NCBI RefSeq assembly: GCF_900188485.1
Contig: NZ_FZPH01000008.1
Span: 248,001-312,000 of the forward strand
Direction of reading: 5' to 3'
Origin: Asanoa hainanensis
Lineage (GTDB): Bacteria; Actinomycetota; Actinomycetes; Mycobacteriales; Micromonosporaceae
Length of the DNA stretch: 64,000 nucleotides
A program made the position numbers and the translations under genes. Each line of letters opens with the position of its first letter. Within the stretch, counting starts at the first letter, position 1. The notes under the pieces are model-generated. The model ran no database searches. It saw only the letters and a list, made by a program, of their open reading frames with translations, and was not told the DNA's origin. This document shows positions 35,556-44,231 of the stretch, piece after piece.

Positions 35556-36298
35556 GGCTTCTCGAACACCGAGAGCTGGAAGGTCAGGCGGCGGTCGCGC
35601 GGCTCGTCCGGGTCGGGCAGGTCGCGGAGGCCCTGCACGATCGGCATGACGGTGGAGACCCAGACGGCGCCGTCGACGTTCCACAGGTACGACCAGGCGC
35701 GGGTCTCGATGGTCTCGGCGATCTGGTTGGGCGACGTGGCCGCGGCGCCGACCGTGACCTCCCGGCTCTCGCGGGTACGCAGCCCGGCCTCGGTGGCGGC
35801 GGCCAGCACCGCGTCAGGCAGGTCGACCCGGTCGCGGCCGGGCAGCCCTTCCAGCAACGGCGCGAAGACATCGTGGCGGTCCCGGTCGCTGCTCGCCGAC
35901 AGGGCCAGCACCCGGCCGCCCGGGCGGACCACCCGCGCCGCCTCCGCGAACGCCGCGTCCACGTCGACGATCACGTGCAGTGCGCCGGCGAAGAAGGCGT
36001 TGTCCACCGCCGCGTCCCGCACCGGCAGCCCACGGGCGTCGCCGACCGCGACCCGGGCGCCGAGCCGGGTGTGCGCGTGCGTGAGCATGGCGGGGGAGAG
36101 GTCGACACCCACGGCGGGTACGCCGTGCACCTGGGCGAGCGCGGCGGCGACCAGACCGGTGCCGACGCCGATCTCCAGCACCCGGCCCGGCAGCAGGTGC
36201 GGTGCGAGCGCGGCGGCGAACTGCCGACCACGCTGCTCGCCACCCCGGGTCTCGTCGTAGGAGTCGGCGACACGGTCGAACGGCAGGGACTCGGCCAT
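35552..36298 (-). CDS. Class I SAM-dependent methyltransferase
   Basis: A 248 aa protein with Rossmann-type SAM-binding motif I VLEIGVGTG (40-48), the acidic residue at the end of beta 2 (VGVDLSPAML) and the VRPGGRVLAL motif. The N-terminus FDRVADSYDETRG is typical of UbiE/Methyltransf_11 proteins. The substrate is unknown. Start ATG 36298. It overlaps the ABC exporter end by 4 bp and lies 10 bp after the end of the TetR gene, so it could be read with the ABC-2/TetR operon on the minus strand. Confidence 0.88.
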   Translation of the reverse strand: MAESLPFDRVADSYDETRGGEQRGRQFAAALAPHLLPGRVLEIGVGTGLVAAALAQVHGVPAVGVDLSPAMLTHAHTRLGARVAVGDARGLPVRDAAVDNAFFAGALHVIVDVDAAFAEAARVVRPGGRVLALSASSDRDRHDVFAPLLEGLPGRDRVDLPDAVLAAATEAGLRTRESREVTVGAAATSPNQIAETIETRAWSYLWNVDGAVWVSTVMPIVQGLRDLPDPDEPRDRRLTFQLSVFEKP

Positions 36299-36308
36299 GC
36301 GGGCCAGG

Positions 36309-36944
36309 CTAGCCCGCCGCGTCGGGCGGTGGCGGGCTGGGCCAGATGCCGGACAGGTCGCCGAAGACGTAGCGCTGGATGGTCGGGCCGATGGCCGCTA
36401 CCAGCACATCCGGCGACGCCGACGCCAGCGGCTCTATCTTGATCACGTAGCGGGCCATCGCCAGCCCGGCGAGCTGGCTGGCCACCAGGCTGACCCGCAT
36501 CGGCGCTTCCGCGGGCGGCATGGGCACGAGCTGGCGCACCCGGCGCAGCACCTGGCTGACGACGAACTCACGGAACAGCTTGGCCGTCCACTCGCTGCTC
36601 ACCGCCGAGCGCAGCATGGCCACGCCGGCCTTGCCCGCGGGCGAGTCCCAGATCGAGAGGAAGAACCGGACCAGCCGTTCGCCGATGGCGTCCTGGTCGC
36701 CGGCGAGGACCTCCGGGATGAGCTCACCGGGGTCGAGCGGCGCGTTCATCGCGGCCAGGAACAGCTTGTCCTTGGTGCCGAAGTAGTGGTGGACCAGGGC
36801 CGGGTCGACGCCGGCGCCGGTCGCGATGTGGCGGATCGAGGCACCGTCGTACCCCTTCTCCGCGAAGGCGGTGCGGGCGGTCGCGAGGATCGCGTCGCGG
36901 GTGTCGGGGTTGCCGGGCCGGCGGCCGGTCCGTCGTACCATCAC
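36309..36944 (-). CDS. TetR-family transcriptional regulator
   Basis: A 211 aa repressor-type protein with an N-terminal TetR helix-turn-helix (about 14-60: TRDAILATARTAFAEKGYDG, then HIATGAGVDPALVHHYF). The C-terminal half is a ligand/dimer domain with a 'KAGVAMLRSAVSS' helix similar to the TetR_C_17 type. GTG 36944 and ATG 36941 are both possible; GAAGAAAGG lies just upstream. It follows the ABC-2 permease by 57 bp, so it is the last or near-last gene of the transporter operon and probably its repressor. A matching palindromic operator lies at 38478-38493. Confidence 0.9.
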   Translation of the reverse strand: MMVRRTGRRPGNPDTRDAILATARTAFAEKGYDGASIRHIATGAGVDPALVHHYFGTKDKLFLAAMNAPLDPGELIPEVLAGDQDAIGERLVRFFLSIWDSPAGKAGVAMLRSAVSSEWTAKLFREFVVSQVLRRVRQLVPMPPAEAPMRVSLVASQLAGLAMARYVIKIEPLASASPDVLVAAIGPTIQRYVFGDLSGIWPSPPPPDAAG

Positions 36945-36956
36945 TAGCCTTTCTTC

Positions 36957-36992
36957 GGGTCGGGCATCGCTTGTCGTGGCGACGCCCGACCC
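36957..36992. terminator. Strong hairpin between the ABC-2 permease and tetR
   Basis: A 9 bp arm (36957-36965, GGGTCGGGC) pairs with 36984-36992. After one mismatch, 4 bp (36967-36970) pair with 36979-36982. It lies in the 57 bp gap, with the tetR ribosome site just beyond it. It may attenuate tetR expression relative to the transporter genes. Confidence 0.5.
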
Positions 36993-37001
36993 CGTTTCCG
37001 G

Positions 37002-37736
37002 TCAGGCCGTCCGGCGGCGCAGCGTCGTGGCGCCGAGGACGAGCGCGAGGATGATCGCGCCGATCACGATGCCAAGGTCCCGCCACATCGTGCCGGTCGG
37101 GTCGGCGTGCGCGCCGACCTCGGTGAGTGCCTCCACCGAATAGGACAGTGGCAGCACGTCGCTGATCACCTGCAACCAGCCGGCCATCGAGTCGCGGGCG
37201 ACGAACAGCCCGCAGAGCAGGATCTGCGGGATCGCCACCACCGGCATGAACTGCACGGCCTGGAACTCGGTGCGGGCGAACGCGCTGCACAGCAGGCCGA
37301 GCGCGACGCCGAGCACCGCGTTGGCCACCGCGATCACGATGACCAGCCAGAGGCTGCCGGCGGTGTGCAGGTCGAACAGCCAGTAGGCCAGGCCCGCCGC
37401 GACGGTCGCCTGCGCGGCGGCCACGAGCCCGAACGCGATGCCGTAGCCGAAGAGCAGGTCGAGCTTGCCGACCGGGGTGGTGAAGAGGCGCTCCAGCGTG
37501 CCGCTCGTGCGTTCGCGCAGCATCGCGATGCTGGTGATCAGGAACATGATGATGAAGGGGAAGATGCCGAGCATGACCAGCGCGACCCGGTCGAACATCA
37601 GCCCGCCGTCGAACATGAAATAGAGCAGGGTCAACAGCAGCAGGGGTACGACGATGACGAGCCCGACCGTGCGGCGGTCGTGCCGGAGCTGCCGGACGAT
37701 CCGGCCGATCGTGCTGGCGAGGATGTGGGGAGACAT
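37002..37736 (-). CDS. ABC-2 type transporter permease
   Basis: A 244 aa protein with six predicted helices and the ABC-2 pattern: an amphipathic first segment (RRTVGLVIVVPLLLL), an ERTSGTLERLFTTPV coupling-helix stretch (the RE(R)xxGT signature), and a final helix after MWRDLG. It makes an exporter with the ATPase encoded just upstream. ATG 37736 is taken as start; GTG 37739 immediately before it is also possible. Either overlaps the ATPase stop codon, which shows translational coupling. The substrate is unknown. Confidence 0.92.
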   Translation of the reverse strand: MSPHILASTIGRIVRQLRHDRRTVGLVIVVPLLLLTLLYFMFDGGLMFDRVALVMLGIFPFIIMFLITSIAMLRERTSGTLERLFTTPVGKLDLLFGYGIAFGLVAAAQATVAAGLAYWLFDLHTAGSLWLVIVIAVANAVLGVALGLLCSAFARTEFQAVQFMPVVAIPQILLCGLFVARDSMAGWLQVISDVLPLSYSVEALTEVGAHADPTGTMWRDLGIVIGAIILALVLGATTLRRRTA

Positions 37737-38458
37737 CACGCGGCCGCCTTCTCCTGTTGACGGATGATGCGCAGGAACGCCTCGTCGAGGTCGTCGGTGC
37801 CGGCGGTGGCTTTGATCGCCGCCGGGGTGTCGTCGCCGATCAGGTGGCCGTCGCGGATCAGCAGCAGCCGGTCGCAGCGGTTGGCCTCGTCCATGACGTG
37901 GCTGGAGACCAGGATCGTGGCGCCGTCGGCGGCCAGGGCGCGGAACCGGGCCCAGAGCTCGTCGCGGAGCAACGGGTCCTGGCCGACGGTCGGCTCGTCG
38001 AGGACGAGGACCTCCGGGCGGCCGACGATCGCGCAGGCCAGCGAGGCCCGGCTGCGCTGCCCGCCGGACAGGTTGCCGACGAGCTGGTGCGCGGCGCCGG
38101 AGAGCCCGACCCCGTCGAGGGCGGCCTCGGCATCGGCCGCGCCGAGCCCGTAGAGCGAGGCGAAGTAGCGGGCGTTCTCGCGGACCGTGAGGTCGTCGTA
38201 GACGCTGGGGGCCTGCGTCAGGTAGCCGATCTTGCGCCGGAGCGGCGCGGAGCCGGCCGGCTCGCCGAGGACGGTGACCCGCCCCGAGGCGACGAGCTGC
38301 ACGCCGACGACGGCGCGCATCAAGGTGGTCTTGCCGCTGCCGCTGGGCCCGAGCAGCCCGGTGATGCTGCCGCGCGGGATGGCGCAGCTGAACCCGTGCA
38401 GCACCTCGCGCTTTCCGCGGTTGATCACGAGGTCGGTGACCTCGATCGCGGTCTCCAT
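37736..38458 (-). CDS. ABC transporter ATP-binding protein
   Basis: A 240 aa nucleotide-binding subunit with Walker A GPSGSGKT (37-44), the NLSGGQRSR signature near residue 130, Walker B VLVLDEPTVGQDP and switch His (VSSHVMDEA). It is the DrrA/CcmA-like type that pairs with ABC-2 permeases. ATG 38458 follows a strong GGAGGAACG; an ATG at 38482 is in frame but would begin upstream of the ribosome site. A TetR-type palindrome lies 20-35 bp upstream. Confidence 0.94.
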   Translation of the reverse strand: METAIEVTDLVINRGKREVLHGFSCAIPRGSITGLLGPSGSGKTTLMRAVVGVQLVASGRVTVLGEPAGSAPLRRKIGYLTQAPSVYDDLTVRENARYFASLYGLGAADAEAALDGVGLSGAAHQLVGNLSGGQRSRASLACAIVGRPEVLVLDEPTVGQDPLLRDELWARFRALAADGATILVSSHVMDEANRCDRLLLIRDGHLIGDDTPAAIKATAGTDDLDEAFLRIIRQQEKAAA

Positions 38459-38477
38459 CGTTCCTCCGTCTCTGAAA

Positions 38478-38493
38478 TTCAACGCCTGTTGAA
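38478..38493. promoter_or_regulatory. Palindromic operator upstream of the ABC-2/TetR operon
   Basis: TTCAACGCCTGTTGAA is a perfect inverted repeat with 6 bp arms and 4 bp spacer. The right half continues as GTTGAACTCAAC, a second overlapping palindrome. It lies 20 bp before the ATPase start codon and is an AT-richer island. It is a likely binding site for the TetR protein at 36309-36944. Confidence 0.6.
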
Positions 38494-38531
38494 CTCAACG
38501 GTAGATGAAATAGATGGGTGTACGCAAGCGA

Positions 38532-38570
38532 ACGCCCCGGCCCCCTACACGTTCGGGGGGACCGGGGCGT
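38532..38570 (-). terminator. Terminator hairpin after the acidic-protein gene
   Basis: A 9 bp stem (38532-38540 with 38562-38570, ACGCCCCGG) is extended by 5 G-C pairs (41-45 with 56-60) after a single bulged A. The hairpin starts 12 bp beyond the stop of the acidic-protein gene. Confidence 0.65.
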
Positions 38571-38582
38571 CGGTTTGTCTTG

Positions 38583-41039
38583 CTAGAGCGCGAGCACCCG
38601 GTCGAGGAAGTCGCGGTAGCGGCGCATCGCCACCCGCATCGCCTCGGTGTCCGGCGCGTCGTTGTCGCGCCGCGGGTCGAGCTCGACCTGCTCGGCGAGC
38701 AGCGTCTCGGCGAGCTGCTGCACCGCCCGGGCCACCAGGGCCTGAGCGTGCCCGAGGGCCTCGGTCGGCTCGTCGACGAACTGGGCCTTGACTTCGTGCC
38801 ACTCGGACCGCAGCGCGTCGGCCGCGTCGGCGCTCCACACGGCGATCCGCGTCTCCGGCACGTCACCCGGACGCAGCGGCGGCCCACTGACCGGCCGCAC
38901 GTCCGCGGCCGGCGACCCGAGATCGGCCAACGTCGGCGCGGCGACCACGGGAACCACCTCTGCCGCGTCGTCGTCCGGCTCGTCGCCCTCGGCCACGTCG
39001 TCGACGGGCTGAGGCGCCTCGGCGGTCTCCGCCAGCCCCTCCTCGTCGGCCGCCGTCTCCTCCGCCGGCGCCTCGACAGCGGCGGTCTCGACCAGCTCCT
39101 CGTCCGCCTCGGCCGCGACCTCGTCGGCCTCGGGCTCGCCGTCAGCCTCCGCGGCTTCGGGCTCGGCCGCGACCTCGGTCACCGCCTCGGGCTCCGCGTC
39201 CGCAGCGTCTTCGTCGTCAGTCTCGACGTCAGCGACAGCTTCCGGCTCCGAGTCATCGTCGGCAGCGGCCTCGGGCTCGGTCTCGGCGACGGCTTCCGGC
39301 TCTTCGTCCGCGTCGGCGTCGGCCTCGACATCAGTCGCGGCTTCGGGCTCAACGTCGGCAACGGCTTCGTCGGACGCTGCCACGTCCTCGTCCTCGGCCT
39401 CGGCGACCGCTTCGGGCTCGGCGTCGTCGGCCTCGGCAACCGCCTCGGTTTCCGCGTCCGCGGCTTCTTCGTCGTCGCTCTCGATCTCGGCGACAGCTTC
39501 CGGCTCTTTGTCGTCGTGCGCCTCGTCGTCGGCCTCGGCCTCGGCGTCGGACTCCGCCGCAACCTCGGCGACGGCTTCCGGCTCGTCGTCCGCGTCGGCG
39601 TCGACCTCGGCGTCGCTGTCGCTGTCGGCCTCGACATCGGTCACGGCTTCGGGCTCGACGTCGGCGACGTCCTCGTCGGTGGCGTCGTCAGTCGCAGCCT
39701 CGTCGTCGGCCTCGGCCACCGCCTCCGGCTCCGCGTCCGCAGCGTCGTCCTCGGTCTCGGCGACGGCCTCGGCCGCTGCTTCGCCGTCGTCCTCGGTGAC
39801 GGCCTCGGGCTCGGCGTCCGTGGCGTCCTCGTCGTCGGTCTCGGTGACGGCCTCGGGCTCCGCGTCCGCGCTGTCCTCCTCGTCGGCCTCGGACGCCGCT
39901 TCGGCGTCCTCCTCCGCAACGGCTTCCGGCTCGGCGTCCTCGTCGGTGGTGGCCTCCGGTGCCGCTTCGTCGCCGGCATCCGTGACGGCTTCGGCTTCCG
40001 CGTCCGCGATGTCCTCGTCGTCGGTCTCCGTGACCGCCTCGGGCTCGGCCTCGACGGCCTCAGCCTCGGCTGCTTCAGCGTCAGTCTCGACCGCGTCAGC
40101 GTCAGCGTCCGCTTCGGCTTCGACTGCGTCCGCGTCGAGCGCGTCCGCGTCCGACTGGGCCTCCGCGTCGATCACGTCTGCCTCGACCGCGTCGGGCTCT
40201 GCCTCGACCGCGTCGGGCTCTGCCTCGACCGCGTCGGGCTCTGCCTCGACCGCGTCGGGCTCCGCCCCAACCGCGTCGGCCTCCGCCTCGGGCGCGTCGG
40301 CCTCCGCCTCGACGGCGTCCGCTTGGGCCTCCGCCTCGACAGCGTCGGCCTCGGCCTCGACCGTGTCGGCCTCCGCGTAAGCCTCTGCCTCGACCGTGTC
40401 GGTCTCGGCGTCAGCCTCAGCTTCGACCGTATCGGTCTCGGCCTCGGGGGCCGGGTCGGTCGCGGTGTCGGTGGTCTCGGCCGCGTCGGTGTCCACAGTG
40501 GTGACCGCCGCCGGTTCCGCGCCCTCGGCGGGCGTGTCGGTGGTCGACGCGGCCTCCTCGGCCAGCAGCGCCTGCCACTCGCGCTCGAACTCCGGGTCGG
40601 CCTCGGCCGCGGCGGCCGCGGCCTCCTCGGCGGCGGCCGGCTCGGTCTCGCCGACCTCCGCCGCGGCCGCCTCGGCCTCGGCCACCGCCGACGCGTCCGC
40701 CGCGTCCAGGGCGGCCTCGGCGTCCGGCGCGGCGCTGTCCGTTTCGGACTCCGTGGATGCGGGAGCGGTCGCCCACGGGGAAGCGAACTGGCTCGTCATC
40801 GGAGGAAGCGCCGGCGTGGCCGGTTCACTCGGACGGATGACAGGGGTCTCGATCGTGGTCTCGGTCAGGGCCGCCGACACCGGGCCGGCAGACACCGGGC
40901 CGGCCGGCTCGGTGGTCTCGGCCGCCTGGGCGGCGGCGAGGGCGTCGAGCGCCGACACCGGGCCGTCGTCGCCGGGCGGGCGCTGGCCGGGCAGGGAGAT
41001 GGTGGGCTCGCCCTGATCGGGCTGGGGTTGGGGCTGCAT
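38583..41039 (-). CDS. 818 aa extremely acidic repeat protein with conserved C-terminal helical domain
   Basis: Residues ~130-700 are almost only Ala, Glu, Asp, Val, Pro and Thr. They are built from degenerate units around EPEAV(A/T)E with D/E-rich linkers and must be strongly anionic and disordered. Four perfect copies of AEPDAVE lie near residues 260-287. The last ~95 residues differ: a normal-composition helical domain (SEWHEVKAQFVDEPTEAL, then RRYRDFLDRVLAL) of a type seen at the end of several actinobacterial hypothetical proteins. ATG 41039 follows GGAAGGAAAC. The opposite strand is also open over the whole gene, an artefact of composition. Function unknown; possible roles are counter-ion or protein scaffold. 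Confidence 0.85.
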   Translation of the reverse strand: MQPQPQPDQGEPTISLPGQRPPGDDGPVSALDALAAAQAAETTEPAGPVSAGPVSAALTETTIETPVIRPSEPATPALPPMTSQFASPWATAPASTESETDSAAPDAEAALDAADASAVAEAEAAAAEVGETEPAAAEEAAAAAAEADPEFEREWQALLAEEAASTTDTPAEGAEPAAVTTVDTDAAETTDTATDPAPEAETDTVEAEADAETDTVEAEAYAEADTVEAEADAVEAEAQADAVEAEADAPEAEADAVGAEPDAVEAEPDAVEAEPDAVEAEPDAVEADVIDAEAQSDADALDADAVEAEADADADAVETDAEAAEAEAVEAEPEAVTETDDEDIADAEAEAVTDAGDEAAPEATTDEDAEPEAVAEEDAEAASEADEEDSADAEPEAVTETDDEDATDAEPEAVTEDDGEAAAEAVAETEDDAADAEPEAVAEADDEAATDDATDEDVADVEPEAVTDVEADSDSDAEVDADADDEPEAVAEVAAESDAEAEADDEAHDDKEPEAVAEIESDDEEAADAETEAVAEADDAEPEAVAEAEDEDVAASDEAVADVEPEAATDVEADADADEEPEAVAETEPEAAADDDSEPEAVADVETDDEDAADAEPEAVTEVAAEPEAAEADGEPEADEVAAEADEELVETAAVEAPAEETAADEEGLAETAEAPQPVDDVAEGDEPDDDAAEVVPVVAAPTLADLGSPAADVRPVSGPPLRPGDVPETRIAVWSADAADALRSEWHEVKAQFVDEPTEALGHAQALVARAVQQLAETLLAEQVELDPRRDNDAPDTEAMRVAMRRYRDFLDRVLAL
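40179..40262 (-). repeat. Four perfect 21 bp tandem repeats within the acidic-protein gene
   Basis: Units at 40179-40199, 40200-40220, 40221-40241 and 40242-40262 are identical. Each encodes the heptapeptide AEPDAVE. Further degenerate units lie on both sides. Confidence 0.9.
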
Positions 41040-41339
41040 GTCGGGTTGTTTCCTTCCGTCCGCTCCGTCAACGGCGACCCGGCCGGGCGATGCCAGGATG
41101 GGGGCGCGCCGGACAGGTGGGGGGAGACGGGACGCGACTGCCGGAACGGAACGCGTCGGGCCCGTGCGACAGGCACGGGTGGACACGCGGAAAGGGCAGG
41201 GGAGCGCCCCGCCGGTGAGATGGAGAAACCCGGGCGGCGCACGCTCAAACTACCGTGACGTGAGCCCGAGCACAGCCCCCGATTTCGCCTAGATATCCCA
41301 AGGATCCGCTCCCGCCGCCGGTACGGAACAATTGGTCGG
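41040..41339. other. Divergent intergenic region, acidic-protein gene and hisI
   Basis: 300 bp without a gene. It must carry promoters for both directions. A perfect 7 bp stem (41161-41167 with 41173-41179, CCCGTGC / GCACGGG, 5 nt loop) lies in the leader of the acidic-protein gene. TAGATA near 41291 is a possible -10 box for hisI. No Trp-rich leader peptide or riboswitch was seen. Confidence 0.5.
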
Positions 41340-41696
41340 GTGGCCGTACCAGAATCGGGTCTCGACCCGGCGATCGCTGCCCGTCTGAAGCGCACCGACG
41401 ACGGGCTGGTGCCCGCTGTCGTCCGCCGGCACGACGACGGCGAGGTGCTGATGCTCGCCTGGATGAACGACGAGGCGCTGCATCGCACGCTGACCACCGG
41501 CCGGGCCACCTACTGGTCGCGCAGCCGCCGGGAGCTCTGGGTCAAGGGCGAGACCTCGGGCCACCACCAGTACGTGAAGTCCGCCGCCCTCGACTGCGAC
41601 GGCGACACCATCCTGCTGACCGTCGAACAGGTCGGGCCGGCCTGCCACACGGGCACGCCGACGTGCTTCGAAGACGAGCTCCCGGTGCGCGCATGA
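41340..41696 (+). CDS. hisI: Phosphoribosyl-AMP cyclohydrolase
   Basis: Third step of histidine synthesis, opening the purine ring of phosphoribosyl-AMP. The 118 aa monofunctional enzyme has the metal motif DCDGD (85-89) and zinc cysteines Cys102 (CHTG) and Cys109. Catalytic-face blocks MLAWMN and GETSGHHQ are present. GTG 41340 has no strong ribosome site. Its stop overlaps the trpE ATG, so it is the first gene of a mixed his/trp operon. No fused hisE domain. Confidence 0.95.
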   Translation: MAVPESGLDPAIAARLKRTDDGLVPAVVRRHDDGEVLMLAWMNDEALHRTLTTGRATYWSRSRRELWVKGETSGHHQYVKSAALDCDGDTILLTVEQVGPACHTGTPTCFEDELPVRA

Positions 41697-43210
41697 CCAC
41701 CGGAGCGGTCACGCCCACCCTGGACGGGTTCGCCGAGCAGGCGCGCACCGGCCGGGTCGTGCCGGTCACCCGGCGGCTGCTCGCCGACGGCGAGACCCCG
41801 GTCGGCGTCTACCGCAAGCTGGCCGGCGGCCCGGGCACCTTCCTGCTGGAGTCGGCGGAACAAGGAGCCGGGACGGCCTGGTCGCGCTACTCCTTCGTCG
41901 GCGTCCGCAGCGCCGCGACGCTGGTGGAGCGCGGCGGCCGGGCGGCATGGCTGGGCACCCCTCCGGAGGGCGTGCCGACCGACGGCGACCCGGTCGACGT
42001 GCTGCGCGCGACCGTCGAAGCGCTGACCGGCCGCCGGCACGACCCCGACGGTCCGCCGCTGACCGGAGGCATGGTCGGCTACCTGGCGTACGACCTGGTG
42101 AGAAGGTTCGAACGCCTCCCCGAGCTGGCGGACGACGACCTCGGCGTGCCGGAGCTCGGCATGATGCTGGCGACCGACCTGGTGGTGCTCGACCACTACG
42201 CGGGCTCGGCGATCCTGGTCGCCAACGCGATCCTGCCGCCGAACGCGACGGAGGAGAACGTAGCCGCCGCCTACCACCACGCGGTCGGCCGGCTGGACGC
42301 GATGACCACCTCGTTGTCGAGGCCGACCCCGCCGATGATCTCCACGATCGACCTGCCGCCGGCCGAGCCGACGCTGGAGAGCCGGACGCCGGAGGGTGGC
42401 TACCCCAAGGCGGTCGAGCTGGCCAAGGAGGCGATCCGGGCCGGCGAGTGCTTCCAGATCGTCGTCTCGCAGCGGTTCGAACGCCGGACCACGGCTGACC
42501 CGCTCGACGTCTACCGGGTGCTGCGGACCACCAACCCCAGCCCGTACATGTATCTGCTGCGGTTCGACGACTTCGACATCGTGGGCTCGTCGCCGGAGGC
42601 CCACCTCAAGGTCACCGACGGGCGGGCCCTGCTGCACCCGATCGCCGGCACCCGGCCGCGCGGCCGGACCCAGCGCGACGACAACGAGCTCGCCACCGAG
42701 CTCCTGGCCGACCCCAAGGAGCGGGCCGAGCACGTGATGCTGGTCGACCTGGGCCGCAACGACCTGGGCCGGGTGTGCCTGCCGGGCACGGTCGAGGTGC
42801 CGGAGTTCGCCACCATCGAGCGCTACAGCCACGTCATGCACATCGTCTCGACCGTGGTCGGTCAGCTCCACCCGGACCGCACCGCGTTCGACGCGCTGGC
42901 GGCCACGTTCCCGGCCGGCACGCTGTCCGGTGCGCCCAAGGTTCGGGCGATGGAGATCATCGAGGAGCTGGAGCCGACCCGGCGGGGAGTCTACGGGGGC
43001 ACCGTCGGCTACCTCGGCTTCGCCGGCGACCTCGACATGGCGATCGCGATCCGCACCGCGCTGATCCGCGACGGCGTCGCCTACGTGCAGGCGGGCGCCG
43101 GCATCGTCGCCGACTCCGACCCGGCCGCCGAGGAGCGGGAGACCCAGAACAAGGCCGCCGCGGTCCTGGCCGCGATCAGCGCGGCGGAGACGCTGAGGGC
43201 AGCGCGATGA
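41693..43210 (+). CDS. trpE: Anthranilate synthase component I
   Basis: Converts chorismate plus ammonia to anthranilate. It is 505 aa, the normal size. The tryptophan-inhibition site LLES (51-54) is intact, suggesting feedback control. The C-terminal chorismate-binding domain has the GTRPRGRT-type [21 protein letters not shown] and [12 protein letters not shown] blocks. ATG 41693 overlaps the hisI stop. trpG and trpD are not in the window. Its stop overlaps the start of a membrane protein known from actinobacterial trp operons. Confidence 0.96.
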   Translation: MTTGAVTPTLDGFAEQARTGRVVPVTRRLLADGETPVGVYRKLAGGPGTFLLESAEQGAGTAWSRYSFVGVRSAATLVERGGRAAWLGTPPEGVPTDGDPVDVLRATVEALTGRRHDPDGPPLTGGMVGYLAYDLVRRFERLPELADDDLGVPELGMMLATDLVVLDHYAGSAILVANAILPPNATEENVAAAYHHAVGRLDAMTTSLSRPTPPMISTIDLPPAEPTLESRTPEGGYPKAVELAKEAIRAGECFQIVVSQRFERRTTADPLDVYRVLRTTNPSPYMYLLRFDDFDIVGSSPEAHLKVTDGRALLHPIAGTRPRGRTQRDDNELATELLADPKERAEHVMLVDLGRNDLGRVCLPGTVEVPEFATIERYSHVMHIVSTVVGQLHPDRTAFDALAATFPAGTLSGAPKVRAMEIIEELEPTRRGVYGGTVGYLGFAGDLDMAIAIRTALIRDGVAYVQAGAGIVADSDPAAEERETQNKAAAVLAAISAAETLRAAR

Positions 43211-43698
43211 CGGGGAGAAAGGGCCTCACCCTGACCGTCCTGCTCTGCGTCGTCGGTGCCGGCCTGGCGTTCATCGGCGCCGGCCGCACGTGGGAGAGCG
43301 GCTACACCCACGGGATCGCGTCGCCGTCGAGCTTCGACCAGACCGGCGGCGACCTCGTGCCGGGCCTGGCCGCGCTCGCGCTCGTCGGGCTGGCCGGCGC
43401 CGGGGCGCTGCTGGCCACCCGGGGCTGGGGACGCCGTGCGGTCGGCGTACTCGTGCTGCTGCTGGGTGTCGGTCTGGTGGCCCTGTCGGTGGGTCGGGCC
43501 TTCGACGCCAGCACCGCGTGGCCGGCCCTCACCGCGGTCGGCGGACTGCTGGTGGTGCTGGCGGGGCTGGCGGCCGTAACAGCCGGCCACCGCTGGCCGG
43601 GCATGGGCGCGCGCTACGAGCGGTCGCCGAAGTCGGTGGGGGGCACCACCGACACCTGGAACGCCCTGGACCGCGGCGAGGACCCGACGGTCAGGTGA
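43207..43698 (+). CDS. Trp-biosynthesis-associated membrane protein (TIGR02234 type)
   Basis: A 163 aa protein with four predicted helices at about 7-25, 51-70, 74-93 and 103-124, and a polar C-terminal tail ending in a charged stretch. Actinobacteria commonly have such a protein (Trp_oprn_chp family) right after trpE; its role is not established. ATG 43207 overlaps the trpE stop (ATGA), so co-expression is near certain. The last 8 bp overlap the convergent gene at 43691. Confidence 0.9.
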   Translation: MTGRKGLTLTVLLCVVGAGLAFIGAGRTWESGYTHGIASPSSFDQTGGDLVPGLAALALVGLAGAGALLATRGWGRRAVGVLVLLLGVGLVALSVGRAFDASTAWPALTAVGGLLVVLAGLAAVTAGHRWPGMGARYERSPKSVGGTTDTWNALDRGEDPTVR

Positions 43699-43948
43699 GC
43701 GAGCGGGCCTTGGCCTTCGCCACCCGCGGCATGGTGACGATCATCGCCACGTGACGCCGCACCTCGTCGCGCTGGTCCGCGCGGGCCCGGTCGGCACAGA
43801 TGGCCTCCCAGGCGTTGCCGCGCGCCGTGCGGACGCGGTCTCCGGCGACCACCCGCGACGCGCTGTCGATGACCCCGTACGCGGCGGACAGGACCGCCCG
43901 TGGAAGGTCCGCTATCCCGCCCTGCTGCCGTGCCAGTGTGTTGTCCAT
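43691..43948 (-). CDS. Small hypothetical protein, convergent with the trp-associated gene
   Basis: An 85 aa basic-to-neutral protein with no signal peptide or membrane helix. The middle ([21 protein letters not shown]) is helical and the C-terminus is Arg/Lys-rich. ATG 43948 is the likely start; an in-frame ATG at 43987 would extend it by 13 unlikely residues. It interrupts the trp gene order on the opposite strand. No known family recognised. Confidence 0.55.
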   Translation of the reverse strand: MDNTLARQQGGIADLPRAVLSAAYGVIDSASRVVAGDRVRTARGNAWEAICADRARADQRDEVRRHVAMIVTMPRVAKAKARSLT

Positions 43949-44120
43949 AGCCCGCCCCGATGAACAAGTCCCCTGTGGTCGGTGCACAAGTGGCCACCGT
44001 CGACCAGTTTGCCCGACGACATCCTCCCCGAGGGCTGTTTCGCCAGAGTGTCCGACCCGTGGCGGATGCGGTCCCCGTCACCCCCTTAGTAACGGCGGGC
44101 ACACCCAGCGTGGGACGGGC

Positions 44121-44135
44121 CGGGCATTATGCCCG
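44121..44135. promoter_or_regulatory. Palindrome upstream of trpC
   Basis: CGGGCATTATGCCCG is a perfect 7+1+7 palindrome 111 bp upstream of the trpC GTG, in a 283 bp gap. It could be an operator. A TAGCAT at 44192-44197 is a possible -10 box just before ATG 44205. Confidence 0.35.
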
Positions 44136-44231
44136 ACCACGCGGGGTGAGACGGCCCATACCCCGGACGCTGTCCGCCGTCCGGCTGGCCATAGCATCGG
44201 GCGCATGACACCCGGAAAGGGGAGTCCGTTG

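Noticed and set aside
38514-41258. 914-codon open frame on the plus strand over the acidic-protein gene
   Set aside because: It is the antisense of the Ala/Glu/Asp repeats and gives a Gly/Leu/Arg/Val low-complexity product. It has no domain, and the minus-strand gene has the ribosome site, conserved C-terminus and terminator.
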